This document shows, in pieces, positions 45,472 through 53,831 of a DNA stretch of 64,000 nucleotides (its first letter is position 1; each line of letters begins with the position of its first letter). A program made the translations under genes and the position numbers. The notes below the pieces were generated by a model that had not been told where the DNA came from, searched no databases, and saw nothing but the letters and a program-made list of their open reading frames with translations. This DNA comes from Sphingomonas sp. 3P27F8 (GTDB taxonomy: Bacteria > Pseudomonadota > Alphaproteobacteria > Sphingomonadales > Sphingomonadaceae), in contig NZ_SCNL01000002.1 of assembly GCF_005502745.1 (NCBI RefSeq), positions 124,001 to 188,000 of the forward strand. Direction: 5' to 3'.

Positions 45472-46251
45472 ATGAATATGCCTGACAAAGAAAATTTCTG
45501 GGCGCTTTCCGAAAAAGAGAAACAGACGCTCCGCCTGATCGTCCGCGGGCACGACGCAAAATCGATGGCGCGTAGTCTCGGGCTGTCGGTGCACACGGTC
45601 AACGAGAGACTTCGGGACGCGCGGCGAAAGATGGCCGTATCGAGCAGTCGTGAGGCAGCGCGACTGTTGCTTGAAGCGGAAATCGGGGATGGTGTCGGCA
45701 TTAGCTCCAAATCAGTTGGACACGTGATTTTCGGGGATGGCACGATCGTCTCCCCAGCCGATCAGGGCGGTGCGCCGGTTCGCGGCGCGAAGCGGTCATT
45801 CCGCTATCCCTTGATCGCAGGAGCTATTGTCATGACCCTTACGCTTGGATTGCTGGCATTCGCGGGAATATCGAATGTCGGCTTCAATTCGCTGCCGTCA
45901 CCGGCGACACAGGATCGAACGCCGGATGCCGAAGTCGTCGAATTCGCGCGGAACTGGCTCAACTCGATCGATCAAAGACAATGGTCCGATAGCTATCGGG
46001 CGACAAATAGCTTCTTCCGCAAGGCGAATACGCTCCAGCTATGGAAGGAGACATCTGAAAGAGCGCGAGCGCCTCTTGGCGCGATTGTCACCCGCACCCT
46101 AATCAGTCAGGAGAATTTCGCCGCCCCTCCGAACGGTTATGAAGTGGTCAGATTCCGAACCACCTTCTCAAACAAGGCAAACGTTCTTGAAACCGTGACA
46201 TTGGAACGCGAGGACGGTGAATGGCGGGTCGCAGGTGTGACGATGGAATAG
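45472..46251 (+). CDS. Membrane-tethered LuxR-type HTH protein with DUF4019 domain
   Basis: A 259-residue protein with an unusual order. An N-terminal LuxR/GerE-type HTH (residues 10-60: LSEKEKQTLRLIVRGHDAKSM, LGLSVHTVNERLRDARRKM) is cytosolic. One transmembrane helix follows at 112-132. The C-terminal periplasmic domain (about 150-259) looks like DUF4019 (WLNSIDQRQWSDSYRATNSF, YEVVRFRTTFSNKANVLETVTL). It may sense envelope conditions and regulate transcription directly from the membrane, without phosphorylation. It sits between the chaA-like gene (divergent) and clpX (convergent). The ribosome site is weak; Met3 is an alternative start. Confidence 0.82.
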   Translation: MNMPDKENFWALSEKEKQTLRLIVRGHDAKSMARSLGLSVHTVNERLRDARRKMAVSSSREAARLLLEAEIGDGVGISSKSVGHVIFGDGTIVSPADQGGAPVRGAKRSFRYPLIAGAIVMTLTLGLLAFAGISNVGFNSLPSPATQDRTPDAEVVEFARNWLNSIDQRQWSDSYRATNSFFRKANTLQLWKETSERARAPLGAIVTRTLISQENFAAPPNGYEVVRFRTTFSNKANVLETVTLEREDGEWRVAGVTME

Positions 46252-46287
46252 CGATCAGCATTGGGCGATCGAAGCCGCCCCCCGAAC

Positions 46288-46322
46288 AATAACGGGCGCC
46301 GCTCATCGCGACGCCCGTTATT
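46288..46322. terminator. Bidirectional terminator between LuxR/DUF4019 gene and clpX
   Basis: AATAACGGGCG and CGCCCGTTATT form an 11-base stem around 13 bases, between two convergent genes. The AT pairs at the stem base give short T runs on both strands. Confidence 0.7.
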
Positions 46323-46343
46323 CGTGTTCAGACTGGAAAACTA

Positions 46344-47609
46344 TCAGGCGGCATCGCCCGCTTTCTTCTTCTCCGCGTAAACGCGGATCGGCTCCTTGCG
46401 ACCTTCCACCACATCCTTGTCGATCATCACCTCGTCGACGCCTTCCATCCCTGGCAGGTCGAACATCGTATCGAGCAAAATCGCCTCAAGGATCGAGCGG
46501 AGACCACGCGCGCCAGTCTTGCGTTCGATCGCCTTCTTGGCGGCCGAAACGAGCGCGTCGTCGGTGAAGCCAAGCTTCACCTCCTCCATCTCGAACAGCT
46601 TCTGATACTGCTTTACCAGTGCATTCTTCGGCTCGGAAAGAATCTTGACGAGCGCCGGGATATCGAGATCCTCGAGTGTCGCGATCACCGGCAGTCGGCC
46701 GACGAATTCCGGGATCAGACCAAACTTGAGCAGATCCTCCGGCTCGGTCTGGCGCAGCATCTCGCCGGTGCGCCTTTCCTCCGGCGCAGCCACGTAAGCG
46801 CCAAAACCGATCGACTTGCCCTGCAGGCGGTCGCCGATGATTTTTTCCAGCCCCGAGAAAGCGCCGCCACAGATGAACAGGATGTTCGTCGTGTCGACCT
46901 GCAGGAATTCCTGCTGTGGATGCTTGCGCCCGCCTTGCGGAGGCACGCTCGCGGTCGTGCCTTCCATCAGCTTCAACAACGCCTGCTGAACGCCTTCACC
47001 TGAAACGTCGCGGGTGATCGAGGGGTTTTCGGCCTTGCGGCTGATCTTGTCGATTTCGTCGATATAGACGATGCCGCGCTGCGCCCGCTCGACATTATAG
47101 TCGGACGCCTGAAGCAGCTTGAGAATGATATTCTCGACGTCCTCGCCGACATATCCGGCCTCGGTCAGCGTTGTCGCATCGGCCATGGTGAACGGCACGT
47201 CGAGGATGCGCGCCAGCGTCTGGGCCAGCAGCGTCTTGCCACAGCCGGTCGGGCCGACGAGCAGGATGTTCGATTTGGCGAGTTCGACGTCCGCGCCTTT
47301 TGCGCCGTGATTGAGTCGCTTGTAGTGATTGTGCACCGCGACAGAAAGCACGCGCTTCGCCTGCTTCTGACCGATCACGTAATCGTCGAGCACGTCGCAT
47401 ATTTCCTGCGGCGTGGGTACGCCGCCATCCTTCTTGGAGACGAGCGCGGATTTCGTCTCTTCACGAATGATGTCGTTGCACAGCTCTACGCACTCGTCGC
47501 AGATGAAGACCGTCGGGCCGGCGATAAGCTTGCGCACCTCGTGCTGCGATTTGCCGCAGAACGAGCAGTAGAGGGTGCTCTTGGAGTCGCCGCCGGAGAG
47601 CTTCGTCAT
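46344..47609 (-). CDS. clpX: ATP-dependent Clp protease ATPase subunit ClpX
   Basis: A 421-residue AAA+ unfoldase that feeds substrates to ClpP. The zinc-binding domain has Cys15, Cys18, Cys37 and Cys40. Walker A is GPTGCGKT at 119-126, Walker [23 protein letters not shown] and the RKHPQQEF pore-loop region are present, as is sensor 2 [21 protein letters not shown]. It follows clpP by 100 bases on the same strand. AAGGAT precedes the ATG. Confidence 0.98.
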   Translation of the reverse strand: MTKLSGGDSKSTLYCSFCGKSQHEVRKLIAGPTVFICDECVELCNDIIREETKSALVSKKDGGVPTPQEICDVLDDYVIGQKQAKRVLSVAVHNHYKRLNHGAKGADVELAKSNILLVGPTGCGKTLLAQTLARILDVPFTMADATTLTEAGYVGEDVENIILKLLQASDYNVERAQRGIVYIDEIDKISRKAENPSITRDVSGEGVQQALLKLMEGTTASVPPQGGRKHPQQEFLQVDTTNILFICGGAFSGLEKIIGDRLQGKSIGFGAYVAAPEERRTGEMLRQTEPEDLLKFGLIPEFVGRLPVIATLEDLDIPALVKILSEPKNALVKQYQKLFEMEEVKLGFTDDALVSAAKKAIERKTGARGLRSILEAILLDTMFDLPGMEGVDEVMIDKDVVEGRKEPIRVYAEKKKAGDAA

Positions 47610-47649
47610 TCAATCGATCCTTTCGCGCTCCCAGTATGAGAGCGACTTT

Positions 47650-47675
47650 CGGGCCGGGCACCGTAACCCGGCCCG
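47650..47675 (-). other. GC-rich hairpin between clpP and clpX
   Basis: CGGGCCGGG and CCCGGCCCG form a perfect nine-base stem around eight bases, midway in the 100-base clpP-clpX gap. No T-tract follows on the minus strand, so it is more likely an mRNA stabiliser or processing site than a terminator. Confidence 0.5.
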
Positions 47676-47709
47676 TCATAAAACGGCAATGCCTGAAAGT
47701 GCCTAATAC

Positions 47710-48399
47710 TCAGGCCGCCGCCTGGACGTCGTCCGCGGGAGCGGGCCGTTTATCGAAAACTTCGTCGATCAGCCCAAATTCCTTGGCCTCATCGGCAGAC
47801 ATGAACTTGTCACGATCCATCGCTTTCTCGATCTCTTCGAGCTGCTTGCCCGTATATTTAGCGTAGAGAGTGTTCAGGAAGTGACGCATCCGCAGGATTT
47901 CGCGCGCCTGGATCTCGATGTCCGCCGCCATTCCCTGCGCCCCGCCCGAAGGCTGGTGAATCATGATTCGCGCGTTGGTGAGCGCCACGCGCATCTTTGG
48001 CTCACCCGAAGCGAGCAAGAAGCTGCCCATCGACGCAGCTTGCCCGATGCAGACGGTGCCGACGCGCGGACGAATATATTGCATGGTGTCATGTATCGCC
48101 ATGCCCGCCGTGACGACCCCGCCCGGCGAGTTGATGTACATGAAGATGTCCTTCTTCGGATTTTCCGATTCGAGGAACAGCAGCTGCGCGGTGATCAGGC
48201 TGGCCATGCCATCCTCCACGCCGCCAGTGACGAAGACGATTCGCTCACGCAGCAGGCGCGAGAAGATGTCGAACGAGCGCTCGCCGCGGTTCGACTGCTC
48301 GATGACGATTGGCACGAGGCCCGCCTGGGTCTGCTGCAGGCCAAGGCCCGCGCTGGCCAGCTTGCCCGCGAAATCACCGGTGTCGAACGGATTATGCAT
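47710..48399 (-). CDS. clpP: ATP-dependent Clp protease proteolytic subunit
   Basis: A 229-residue serine peptidase forming the tetradecameric barrel. The triad is Ser123 ([12 protein letters not shown]), His148 ([10 protein letters not shown]) and Asp197, with the exact family spacing. The N-terminal [19 protein letters not shown] is typical. The tail ([13 protein letters not shown]) is slightly longer than in E. coli. AAAGAGAG precedes the ATG. Confidence 0.98.
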   Translation of the reverse strand: MHNPFDTGDFAGKLASAGLGLQQTQAGLVPIVIEQSNRGERSFDIFSRLLRERIVFVTGGVEDGMASLITAQLLFLESENPKKDIFMYINSPGGVVTAGMAIHDTMQYIRPRVGTVCIGQAASMGSFLLASGEPKMRVALTNARIMIHQPSGGAQGMAADIEIQAREILRMRHFLNTLYAKYTGKQLEEIEKAMDRDKFMSADEAKEFGLIDEVFDKRPAPADDVQAAA

Positions 48400-48453
48400 G
48401 GAAAACTCTCTTTGCGTGATGGACCGCCAACATCGGCGCTTCGTGAGCCTTGT

Positions 48454-49389
48454 TCAAGCCCCGCGCGATGGCGCGGGATAGGCAAGATATGCCAGCCGCC
48501 GAACCTCGCGCCGCCCGCGCACCACGGTATCGAGGATCAGTCCCGCGAAACCGTTCAGCGCCGCGAGAATGATAAGCCCGGTCACCACGATCGCGGTGGG
48601 GAAACGCGGCACGAGCCCGGTCTGCGCATAAGTGACGATCAGCGGCGCGGCGAGAACGAGCGCCAGCAGCAACAGCAATGCGCCCACCGCCCCGAAGAAC
48701 CACAGGGGCCGCTCGATGCGATAGAGCATCAGAATGGTGCGCAGGATGCGCCAGCCATCACGATAGGTGGACAGCTTCGAGGTAGAGCCTTCCGGCCGCG
48801 CGAAATAGGCCGTTTCCACCTCGGCTACCGGCATTTTCAGTTCGAGCGCGTGTACGCTGATCTCGGTTTCGATCTCGAACCCCGCGGAAAGCACGGGAAA
48901 GCTTTTAGCGAAACGGCGGGAGAACACGCGATAGCCGGATAGGATATCGGTGAAGCTGCGCCCAAACAGCCGCGTCAGCATCCCCGTCAGCAGTGCGTTG
49001 CCGAACCGATGGCCACGCCGATAGGCTTCGGTTGCCTCGCCGATCCGGCTACCAACCACCATGTCGAGTTGCTCGTCCAGTACCCGCGCCACCAGCGCCG
49101 GCGCGGAAGCCGCGTCGTAGGTGGCGTCGCCATCCGCCATCACGTAGATGTCGGCATCCACATCCGCAAACATTCGGCGGACCACGGCGCCCTTGCCCTG
49201 AATCCGCTCGCTGCGCACGATCGCGCCAGCGGCGCGCGCCACCTCAATGGTGCGATCGCTGGAATTGTTGTCATAGACGTAGATCGCGGCAGCCGGCAGC
49301 GCAGCGCGAAACCCCGAGATCGTCTGCGCGATCGCGGCTTCCTCATTATAGCATGGCAGCAGTACGGCGATCGTCGGTTGGGTCGGCAC
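48454..49389 (-). CDS. Family 2 glycosyltransferase (dolichol-P-mannose synthase-like)
   Basis: About 311 residues. The N-terminal GT-A domain has IAVLLPCYNEEAAIAQTI, a DxD-type MADGDATYDA and GSRIGEATEAYRRGHRFGN. Two C-terminal transmembrane helices (near 225-250 and 265-295) anchor it. Such enzymes transfer sugars from nucleotide donors to lipid carriers or glycans; donor and acceptor are unknown. The GTG at 49389 has AGGGG five bases upstream; GTG 49395 and ATG 49413 are possible. It lies between tig and clpP, an unusual position. Confidence 0.85.
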   Translation of the reverse strand: MPTQPTIAVLLPCYNEEAAIAQTISGFRAALPAAAIYVYDNNSSDRTIEVARAAGAIVRSERIQGKGAVVRRMFADVDADIYVMADGDATYDAASAPALVARVLDEQLDMVVGSRIGEATEAYRRGHRFGNALLTGMLTRLFGRSFTDILSGYRVFSRRFAKSFPVLSAGFEIETEISVHALELKMPVAEVETAYFARPEGSTSKLSTYRDGWRILRTILMLYRIERPLWFFGAVGALLLLLALVLAAPLIVTYAQTGLVPRFPTAIVVTGLIILAALNGFAGLILDTVVRGRREVRRLAYLAYPAPSRGA

Positions 49390-49413
49390 GGACACCCCTG
49401 GGCAAAAACGCAT

Positions 49414-49472
49414 CGAGCCTGTCGCGGCCCCCGCCCCTCACTAACAGGAAAGGCGGAACCCGGACAGGCTCG
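49414..49472. repeat. Inverted repeat between tig and the glycosyltransferase gene
   Basis: CGAGCCTGTC (49414-49423) and GACAGGCTCG (49463-49472) are perfect ten-base arms 39 bases apart. The arms flank the likely leader of the glycosyltransferase gene. It could form a leader hairpin, but no T-tract follows. The function is unclear. Confidence 0.5.
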
Positions 49473-49507
49473 GTGAAAATGAAACTACCAGTGCCTAGGC
49501 GCTAGCG

Positions 49508-51133
49508 TCACGCTTCCTTCTTCGCGGCGGCCTTCTTAGCCGGCGCCTTTTTCGTAGCCGGCTTGGCATCCGCCTCATCGGTCGCCGGCGCTGCCTTGTT
49601 GGCCGGTGCCTTCTTCGCGGCGGGCTTGGCGGCCTTTTCTTCCGCTGCCGGCGACTCATCGGTTACCACGGCCTTTTTCGCCGGCGTCTTCTTGGCCGGC
49701 TTCTCGGCGGCATCCGCGCCGGTATCGGCCTTCTTTGCAGCGGGCTTCTTGCGCGGCTTGTGATCGTCGTGATCGTGGGTGTGCGTACCGGTCGAGAAAC
49801 CGTCATCGCTTTCGATCGCCGCTTCCAGCTCCCCCCGGGTGGTTTCGCGATCGGTCACTTCAGCCTTTTCGAACAGGAAGTCGACCACCTTGTCTTCGTA
49901 AAGCGGCGCGCGGAGCTGGGCGGCGGCCATCGGCTCCTGCTGAATATATTGGATAAAGCGCTGTTGATCTTCGCCGCGATACTGCTGTGCCGCCTGCGCA
50001 ATCAGACGGTTCATTTCCTGCTGCGTTACATCGACGCCATTCGCCTGCCCGATCTCGGAGAGCAGCAGGCCCAGACGCACGCGGCGCTCCGCGATCTTGC
50101 GGTAATCGTCGCGGTCGCCTTCCAGCTCTTCCAGCGCGGCCTTTGGATCGGCCTCGTGCGTCGCTTCATGCTCAAGCTGCTGCCAGATCTGCGCGAACTC
50201 CGCCTCGACCATCGACGGTGGCACTTCAAAATCATGGCCAGCGGCGAGCTGATCGAGCAGCTTGCGCTTCATATAGGTGCGCGTGAGCCCGTTATGCTCC
50301 TGCTCGATCTGGCCCTTGAGCAGGCCCTTGAGCTGCTCGAGGCTCTCGAGGCCGAGGTTCTTCGCAAGATCCTCGTCAATCTTGCTTTCCGCGGCCGTCT
50401 TCACGGACTTGACTGTCAGGTCAAAGGTCGCGTCCTGGCCAGCCAGTTCCTTCGCAGGATAGTCATTCGGGAACGTCACCTTGATCTGACGCTCGTCGCC
50501 GGTCTTCACGCCGACGACCTGATCCTCGAAGCCGGGGATCAGACGACCTTCGCCCAGCTCGATCGCCATGTCGGTGCCGGTGCCGCCCTCGAATGCAACG
50601 CCGTCCAGGGTCTTGCCGACGAAATCCACGGTCACCTGATCGCCGATTTTGGCCTTGTACGTCGCCTTCGCGTCTTCCCACCGCTTCATCTGGTCGGCGA
50701 ACTTCTTGAGTTGCTCGTCCACCGCCTCGTCGGATACCGGTACGGTCAGCCGCTCCAGCTTCAGCGCGTCGATCGACGGGGTCGGCACCTGCGGCAGTAC
50801 CTCGAGCTCGACCTTCACCTCGGCATCCTTGCCCGGCTCATAGCCTTCGCCAAGTTCGACCGACGGCTGCATCGCGGGGCGGAGCTGCTTGTCGGCGATC
50901 AGCGTCTGCACGCCTTCCTGGATCGAATTGTTGAGCGCATCCTGCAACAGCGCCGGGCCGTGCATCTTGCGCACCAGATTTGCCGGAACCTTGCCTGGGC
51001 GGAAGCCGGGCATGCGGATCTGCGGCGCGACGCGCTTCAGCTCGGCATCGACCTTCTTGTCGATGTCCTTTGCGGTGATGGTCAGCGTGTAGGCGCGCTT
51101 CAGCCCTTCGTTCAACGTCTCGACAGTCTGCAT
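49508..51133 (-). CDS. tig: Trigger factor with histone H1-like C-terminal tail
   Basis: A 541-residue ribosome-associated chaperone and peptidyl-prolyl isomerase; E. coli trigger factor has 432 residues. The ribosome-binding domain has the IRMPGFRPGKVPANLV signature (near 45). The FKBP domain (about 155-245) has GDQVTVDFVGKTLDGVAFEGG and LIPGFEDQVVG. The substrate arms follow. From about residue 448 a His/Asp patch (THTHDHDDHK) leads into some 80 residues of repeated AKKAPAKK/PAAKK text, resembling H1-like tails. GAAGG precedes the ATG at 51133; the longer open frame runs through tRNA-Leu and is spurious. Confidence 0.96.
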   Translation of the reverse strand: MQTVETLNEGLKRAYTLTITAKDIDKKVDAELKRVAPQIRMPGFRPGKVPANLVRKMHGPALLQDALNNSIQEGVQTLIADKQLRPAMQPSVELGEGYEPGKDAEVKVELEVLPQVPTPSIDALKLERLTVPVSDEAVDEQLKKFADQMKRWEDAKATYKAKIGDQVTVDFVGKTLDGVAFEGGTGTDMAIELGEGRLIPGFEDQVVGVKTGDERQIKVTFPNDYPAKELAGQDATFDLTVKSVKTAAESKIDEDLAKNLGLESLEQLKGLLKGQIEQEHNGLTRTYMKRKLLDQLAAGHDFEVPPSMVEAEFAQIWQQLEHEATHEADPKAALEELEGDRDDYRKIAERRVRLGLLLSEIGQANGVDVTQQEMNRLIAQAAQQYRGEDQQRFIQYIQQEPMAAAQLRAPLYEDKVVDFLFEKAEVTDRETTRGELEAAIESDDGFSTGTHTHDHDDHKPRKKPAAKKADTGADAAEKPAKKTPAKKAVVTDESPAAEEKAAKPAAKKAPANKAAPATDEADAKPATKKAPAKKAAAKKEA

Positions 51134-51194
51134 CGTCAGCCTTCGTAAAGGAAATAATCCGGGAGGAGGTGCCGCCCCGCAACGTGCGGGTGAC

Positions 51195-51279
51195 TGGTGC
51201 GGGCGAAGGGACTCGAACCCCCACATCTTGCGATACTGGAACCTAAATCCAGCGCGTCTACCAGTTCCGCCACGCCCGC
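51195..51279 (-). tRNA. tRNA-Leu (TAG), CCA encoded
   Basis: An 85-base class II tRNA on the minus strand. Acceptor GCGGGCG/CGCCCGC, A73 and CCA at 51197-51195. The anticodon stem CTGGA/TCCAG encloses TTTAGGT, giving TAG. A long variable arm (TATCGCAAGATGT) confirms leucine type. It lies just upstream of tig. Confidence 0.95.
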
Positions 51280-51387
51280 TTGGGACACCGCCGAAGTGCG
51301 CGCCTCTATACCGCCCGGCACGCTTCGGCAAGCGGCACGCGGCAACCGTGTGCCAAGTCCCGCGTTTATCTGTCGGAAGGAACGATC

Positions 51388-51552
51388 ATGGCAACTAACC
51401 CGCCACCCGCGCCACCGCCCGACGTGCCGCAACCAAGCCAGCCGCCGGAGCCCAGCGCTCCGCCGCCGGAGATCGCGCCGCCGGGCCCCGACATTGACGT
51501 GCCGGCGCCTGCCGATCCCGGAGGGCAACCACCACCGGTCAATCCCAACTAA
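51388..51552 (+). CDS. Small proline-rich hypothetical protein
   Basis: A possible 54-residue protein, 24 of them proline, with Ala, Asp and Gln filling the rest and no Cys or aromatic residues. GGAAGGA lies six bases before the ATG at 51388, which is the main support. It has no signal peptide or membrane segment and belongs to no family I recognise. It lies between tRNA-Leu and tRNA-Asp, both on the opposite strand. A disordered peptide or a non-coding chance frame are both possible. Confidence 0.5.
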   Translation: MATNPPPAPPPDVPQPSQPPEPSAPPPEIAPPGPDIDVPAPADPGGQPPPVNPN

Positions 51553-51581
51553 TGTTTGAAAACGCCTTCCATCAAAAGGGA

Positions 51582-51658
<77 letters not shown>

Positions 51659-51681
51659 TTGGAAAGCGTGAGGCGCGCCAA

Positions 51682-52950
51682 CTAGGCGGGTGATCCGGGG
51701 CTGTCAACAGCCGTCGACGAACCTTTTTCAAATCGGCGCGACCGCCGGCGGTCGGGGCGAACCAGCGTACCGTGCTCGAAAAGAAATCCGGCGATGTCCG
51801 GCTTACCCGCGGCGCTGACGACCGTCTGAATGATGACCAGCAACGGCACGGCCAACAGCGCGCCCGGTGTACCCCAGATCCAGCCCCAGAAACTTATCGA
51901 GATGAGGATGAGGATCGGATTGATCGTCAGCCGATGCCCGACGATCAAAGGGGTTAGCACGTTCGCCTCGATCAGATGACAACCATACATGATTCCCGGA
52001 GCAGCAAGCGCGGTCCATATATCGCCGAACGTCATGAGCGCGCCGATCGCGATCAAAAACGCCGCCACGACCGGGCCGAAATAAGGGATGTAGTTGAGCA
52101 TCGCGACGATCCCGCCCCACATGAGCGGAAACGGCATACCGATCAGGTGGAGCGCGCCAGCGATCGTCAGCCCTAGCGCGATGTTGATAACGGTAATCGT
52201 GCCGAGATACGACGAAACGTGATCCACCACGTCCTGGATCACCCGCGCCGTGGCCATCGCACCGCCAAAACTGGTGCGGCTGGTGATGGTGCGTTCGCGA
52301 AGCCGCGTCCATCCCGACAGGAAGAAGAAAGCGACGAGGACTGCATAGAACAATTGCACGATCGCCGCAGGTGCCGAACTTGCGAAGAATTCGATAATTG
52401 ACCCTGGCTGGGTCAAGGTCGGGGTAGGCGTCGGGCGGGTCGGGGTGGAGGCGATCTGGTGCAGCGTGCGGTTCGCGTAACGTTCGAGGTTCGAATAGAG
52501 ATCGAGGAGCGGCGCGAGGTTTTCCTGGATGCGCCCGATACGCTTCGGCAGCAGCCGGAAGAAGTCGATCGCCGGGAAAACGATCGATGCGACCACGATA
52601 TTCGCCGCCAGCAGGAACAGCAGCACGCAGATCAGCGCCGCAAGGGCGGACGGAACGCGCCGGCGCTCCAGCCATTCCAGCAATGGGATCAGCGCGATAC
52701 CGACCACCAGCGCAACCGTCGTGGGCAGAAAGAACTCCGCACCCGCTTTCAGCGCGAAGGGCGTGCCCAACGCGACACCAAGACCGGCAAGCAGCGTCAA
52801 CGCAGCCAGCAGGCGGTCTCGCCGAAGCGCTATTCGCGCATCCTCGACACCATTCGCCGTCAGCGGAAGCCCGAACGCCCCCTCGCTCGGACTTGACGAG
52901 GGCGTCGGCGGGGCCGGCGTGTCGAAAGCATCAGGGGACCGATCGGCCAT
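51682..52950 (-). CDS. AI-2E family (PerM-like) membrane protein
   Basis: A 422-residue inner-membrane protein with about eight helices: a cluster near residues 48-125, a periplasmic helical loop (about 135-190, with a Pro/Thr-rich PTRPTPTPTLTQPG stretch), and further helices to about 385. Family landmarks are ALNYIPYFGP-like text (AMLNYIPYFGPVVAAFLIA) and HLIEANVLTPLIVGHRLTINP. The N- and C-terminal tails are hydrophilic. The family name reflects one member; transport substrate here is unknown. Confidence 0.9.
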   Translation of the reverse strand: MADRSPDAFDTPAPPTPSSSPSEGAFGLPLTANGVEDARIALRRDRLLAALTLLAGLGVALGTPFALKAGAEFFLPTTVALVVGIALIPLLEWLERRRVPSALAALICVLLFLLAANIVVASIVFPAIDFFRLLPKRIGRIQENLAPLLDLYSNLERYANRTLHQIASTPTRPTPTPTLTQPGSIIEFFASSAPAAIVQLFYAVLVAFFFLSGWTRLRERTITSRTSFGGAMATARVIQDVVDHVSSYLGTITVINIALGLTIAGALHLIGMPFPLMWGGIVAMLNYIPYFGPVVAAFLIAIGALMTFGDIWTALAAPGIMYGCHLIEANVLTPLIVGHRLTINPILILISISFWGWIWGTPGALLAVPLLVIIQTVVSAAGKPDIAGFLFEHGTLVRPDRRRSRRFEKGSSTAVDSPGSPA

Positions 52951-53013
52951 ATCACGACTTTAACGACAAACCGTGAACACCGCCAGCCTCGTACGAGGAT
53001 CAGGCCGGCGCGC

Positions 53014-53745
53014 TCAGACTTTGTGCCACGGCCCATCTTCCAGATACAGATAATCGGGATCGAACTCGCCGATGCGGGCCAGTCGCGCGAAATCCTGAAC
53101 GTGCGCATATCCCCGCGCGACTTGCGCGACGCCCTCCTCTCGCAGACGGCGCAACGTGCGGTTGACATGCACGCTCGTCAAACCGCACGCCTCGCCCAGA
53201 TCCTGTTGCGTCAAGGGAAGAGCGAAGCGACCATCAACCGCGCGGCCGACGCAGGCCATCCGCAAATTCGTTTCGCACAGGAAGTGCGCGACCCGTCCCA
53301 ACGCATCCAGCCTTCCAATCCGGAAAATCCATTCACGATGGAGCGCGGCATCAAGAATAGTGCTGAACCAGAGAAGCTTCGCGAGGTGCGGCATCGTCGC
53401 CATGACGGCGTCGAGTCGCTCATGCGGCACCAGCGCGATTCGCGCTTCGGTCAGGCTTGCGATATCGTGATCGATGTGCCTGGTCGGATAGCCGTGCAGA
53501 TCGACGAAATCGCCCGGGATCTGATAGGAAACGAGCTGACGATAGCCATCACGCGCATCCATGTAGCGGCAGATGAAGCCATCGATCAGCAAGGTGCTGT
53601 TGTGCAGCCTGTCCCCACGACGTGCGATCACATGACGCGGCGGCACGACCACCACCTCTGAAATCACATTTTCCAGCGCCGCTTTTTCCTCGACCGTCAA
53701 TTCGCTGCGCCGCCGCCCGCGCAGAAAGTCCGTCATGCGGTCCAC
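53014..53745 (-). CDS. Crp/Fnr-family transcriptional regulator
   Basis: A 243-residue regulator with an N-terminal cyclic-nucleotide-binding-like barrel (about 25-125, RHVIARRGDRLHNSTLLIDG) and a C-terminal winged helix with PLTQQDLGEACGLTSVHVNR and TLRRLREEGV. It lacks the N-terminal cysteine set of Fnr and the cAMP-binding RxS pattern is not evident, so its signal is unknown. GGGGGAG upstream fits the GTG at 53745; the ATG at 53736 is possible. The gene lies between the AI-2E gene and acyl-CoA ligase, same strand. Confidence 0.88.
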   Translation of the reverse strand: MDRMTDFLRGRRRSELTVEEKAALENVISEVVVVPPRHVIARRGDRLHNSTLLIDGFICRYMDARDGYRQLVSYQIPGDFVDLHGYPTRHIDHDIASLTEARIALVPHERLDAVMATMPHLAKLLWFSTILDAALHREWIFRIGRLDALGRVAHFLCETNLRMACVGRAVDGRFALPLTQQDLGEACGLTSVHVNRTLRRLREEGVAQVARGYAHVQDFARLARIGEFDPDYLYLEDGPWHKV

Positions 53746-53831
53746 GCAATTGCTCCCCCGAACGTCATAAAGCTCCCGTTAGCCTCAATGTTTCGCCCTC
53801 GAAACCGTTCCGCGGAACACCCCGCTCTTTC

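Noticed and set aside
49760..51148. 462-codon plus-strand open frame
   Set aside because: Antisense to trigger factor, whose domains are unmistakable.
51134..51331. N-terminal extension of trigger factor
   Set aside because: It would run through tRNA-Leu; the ATG at 51133 matches the family start and has a ribosome site.
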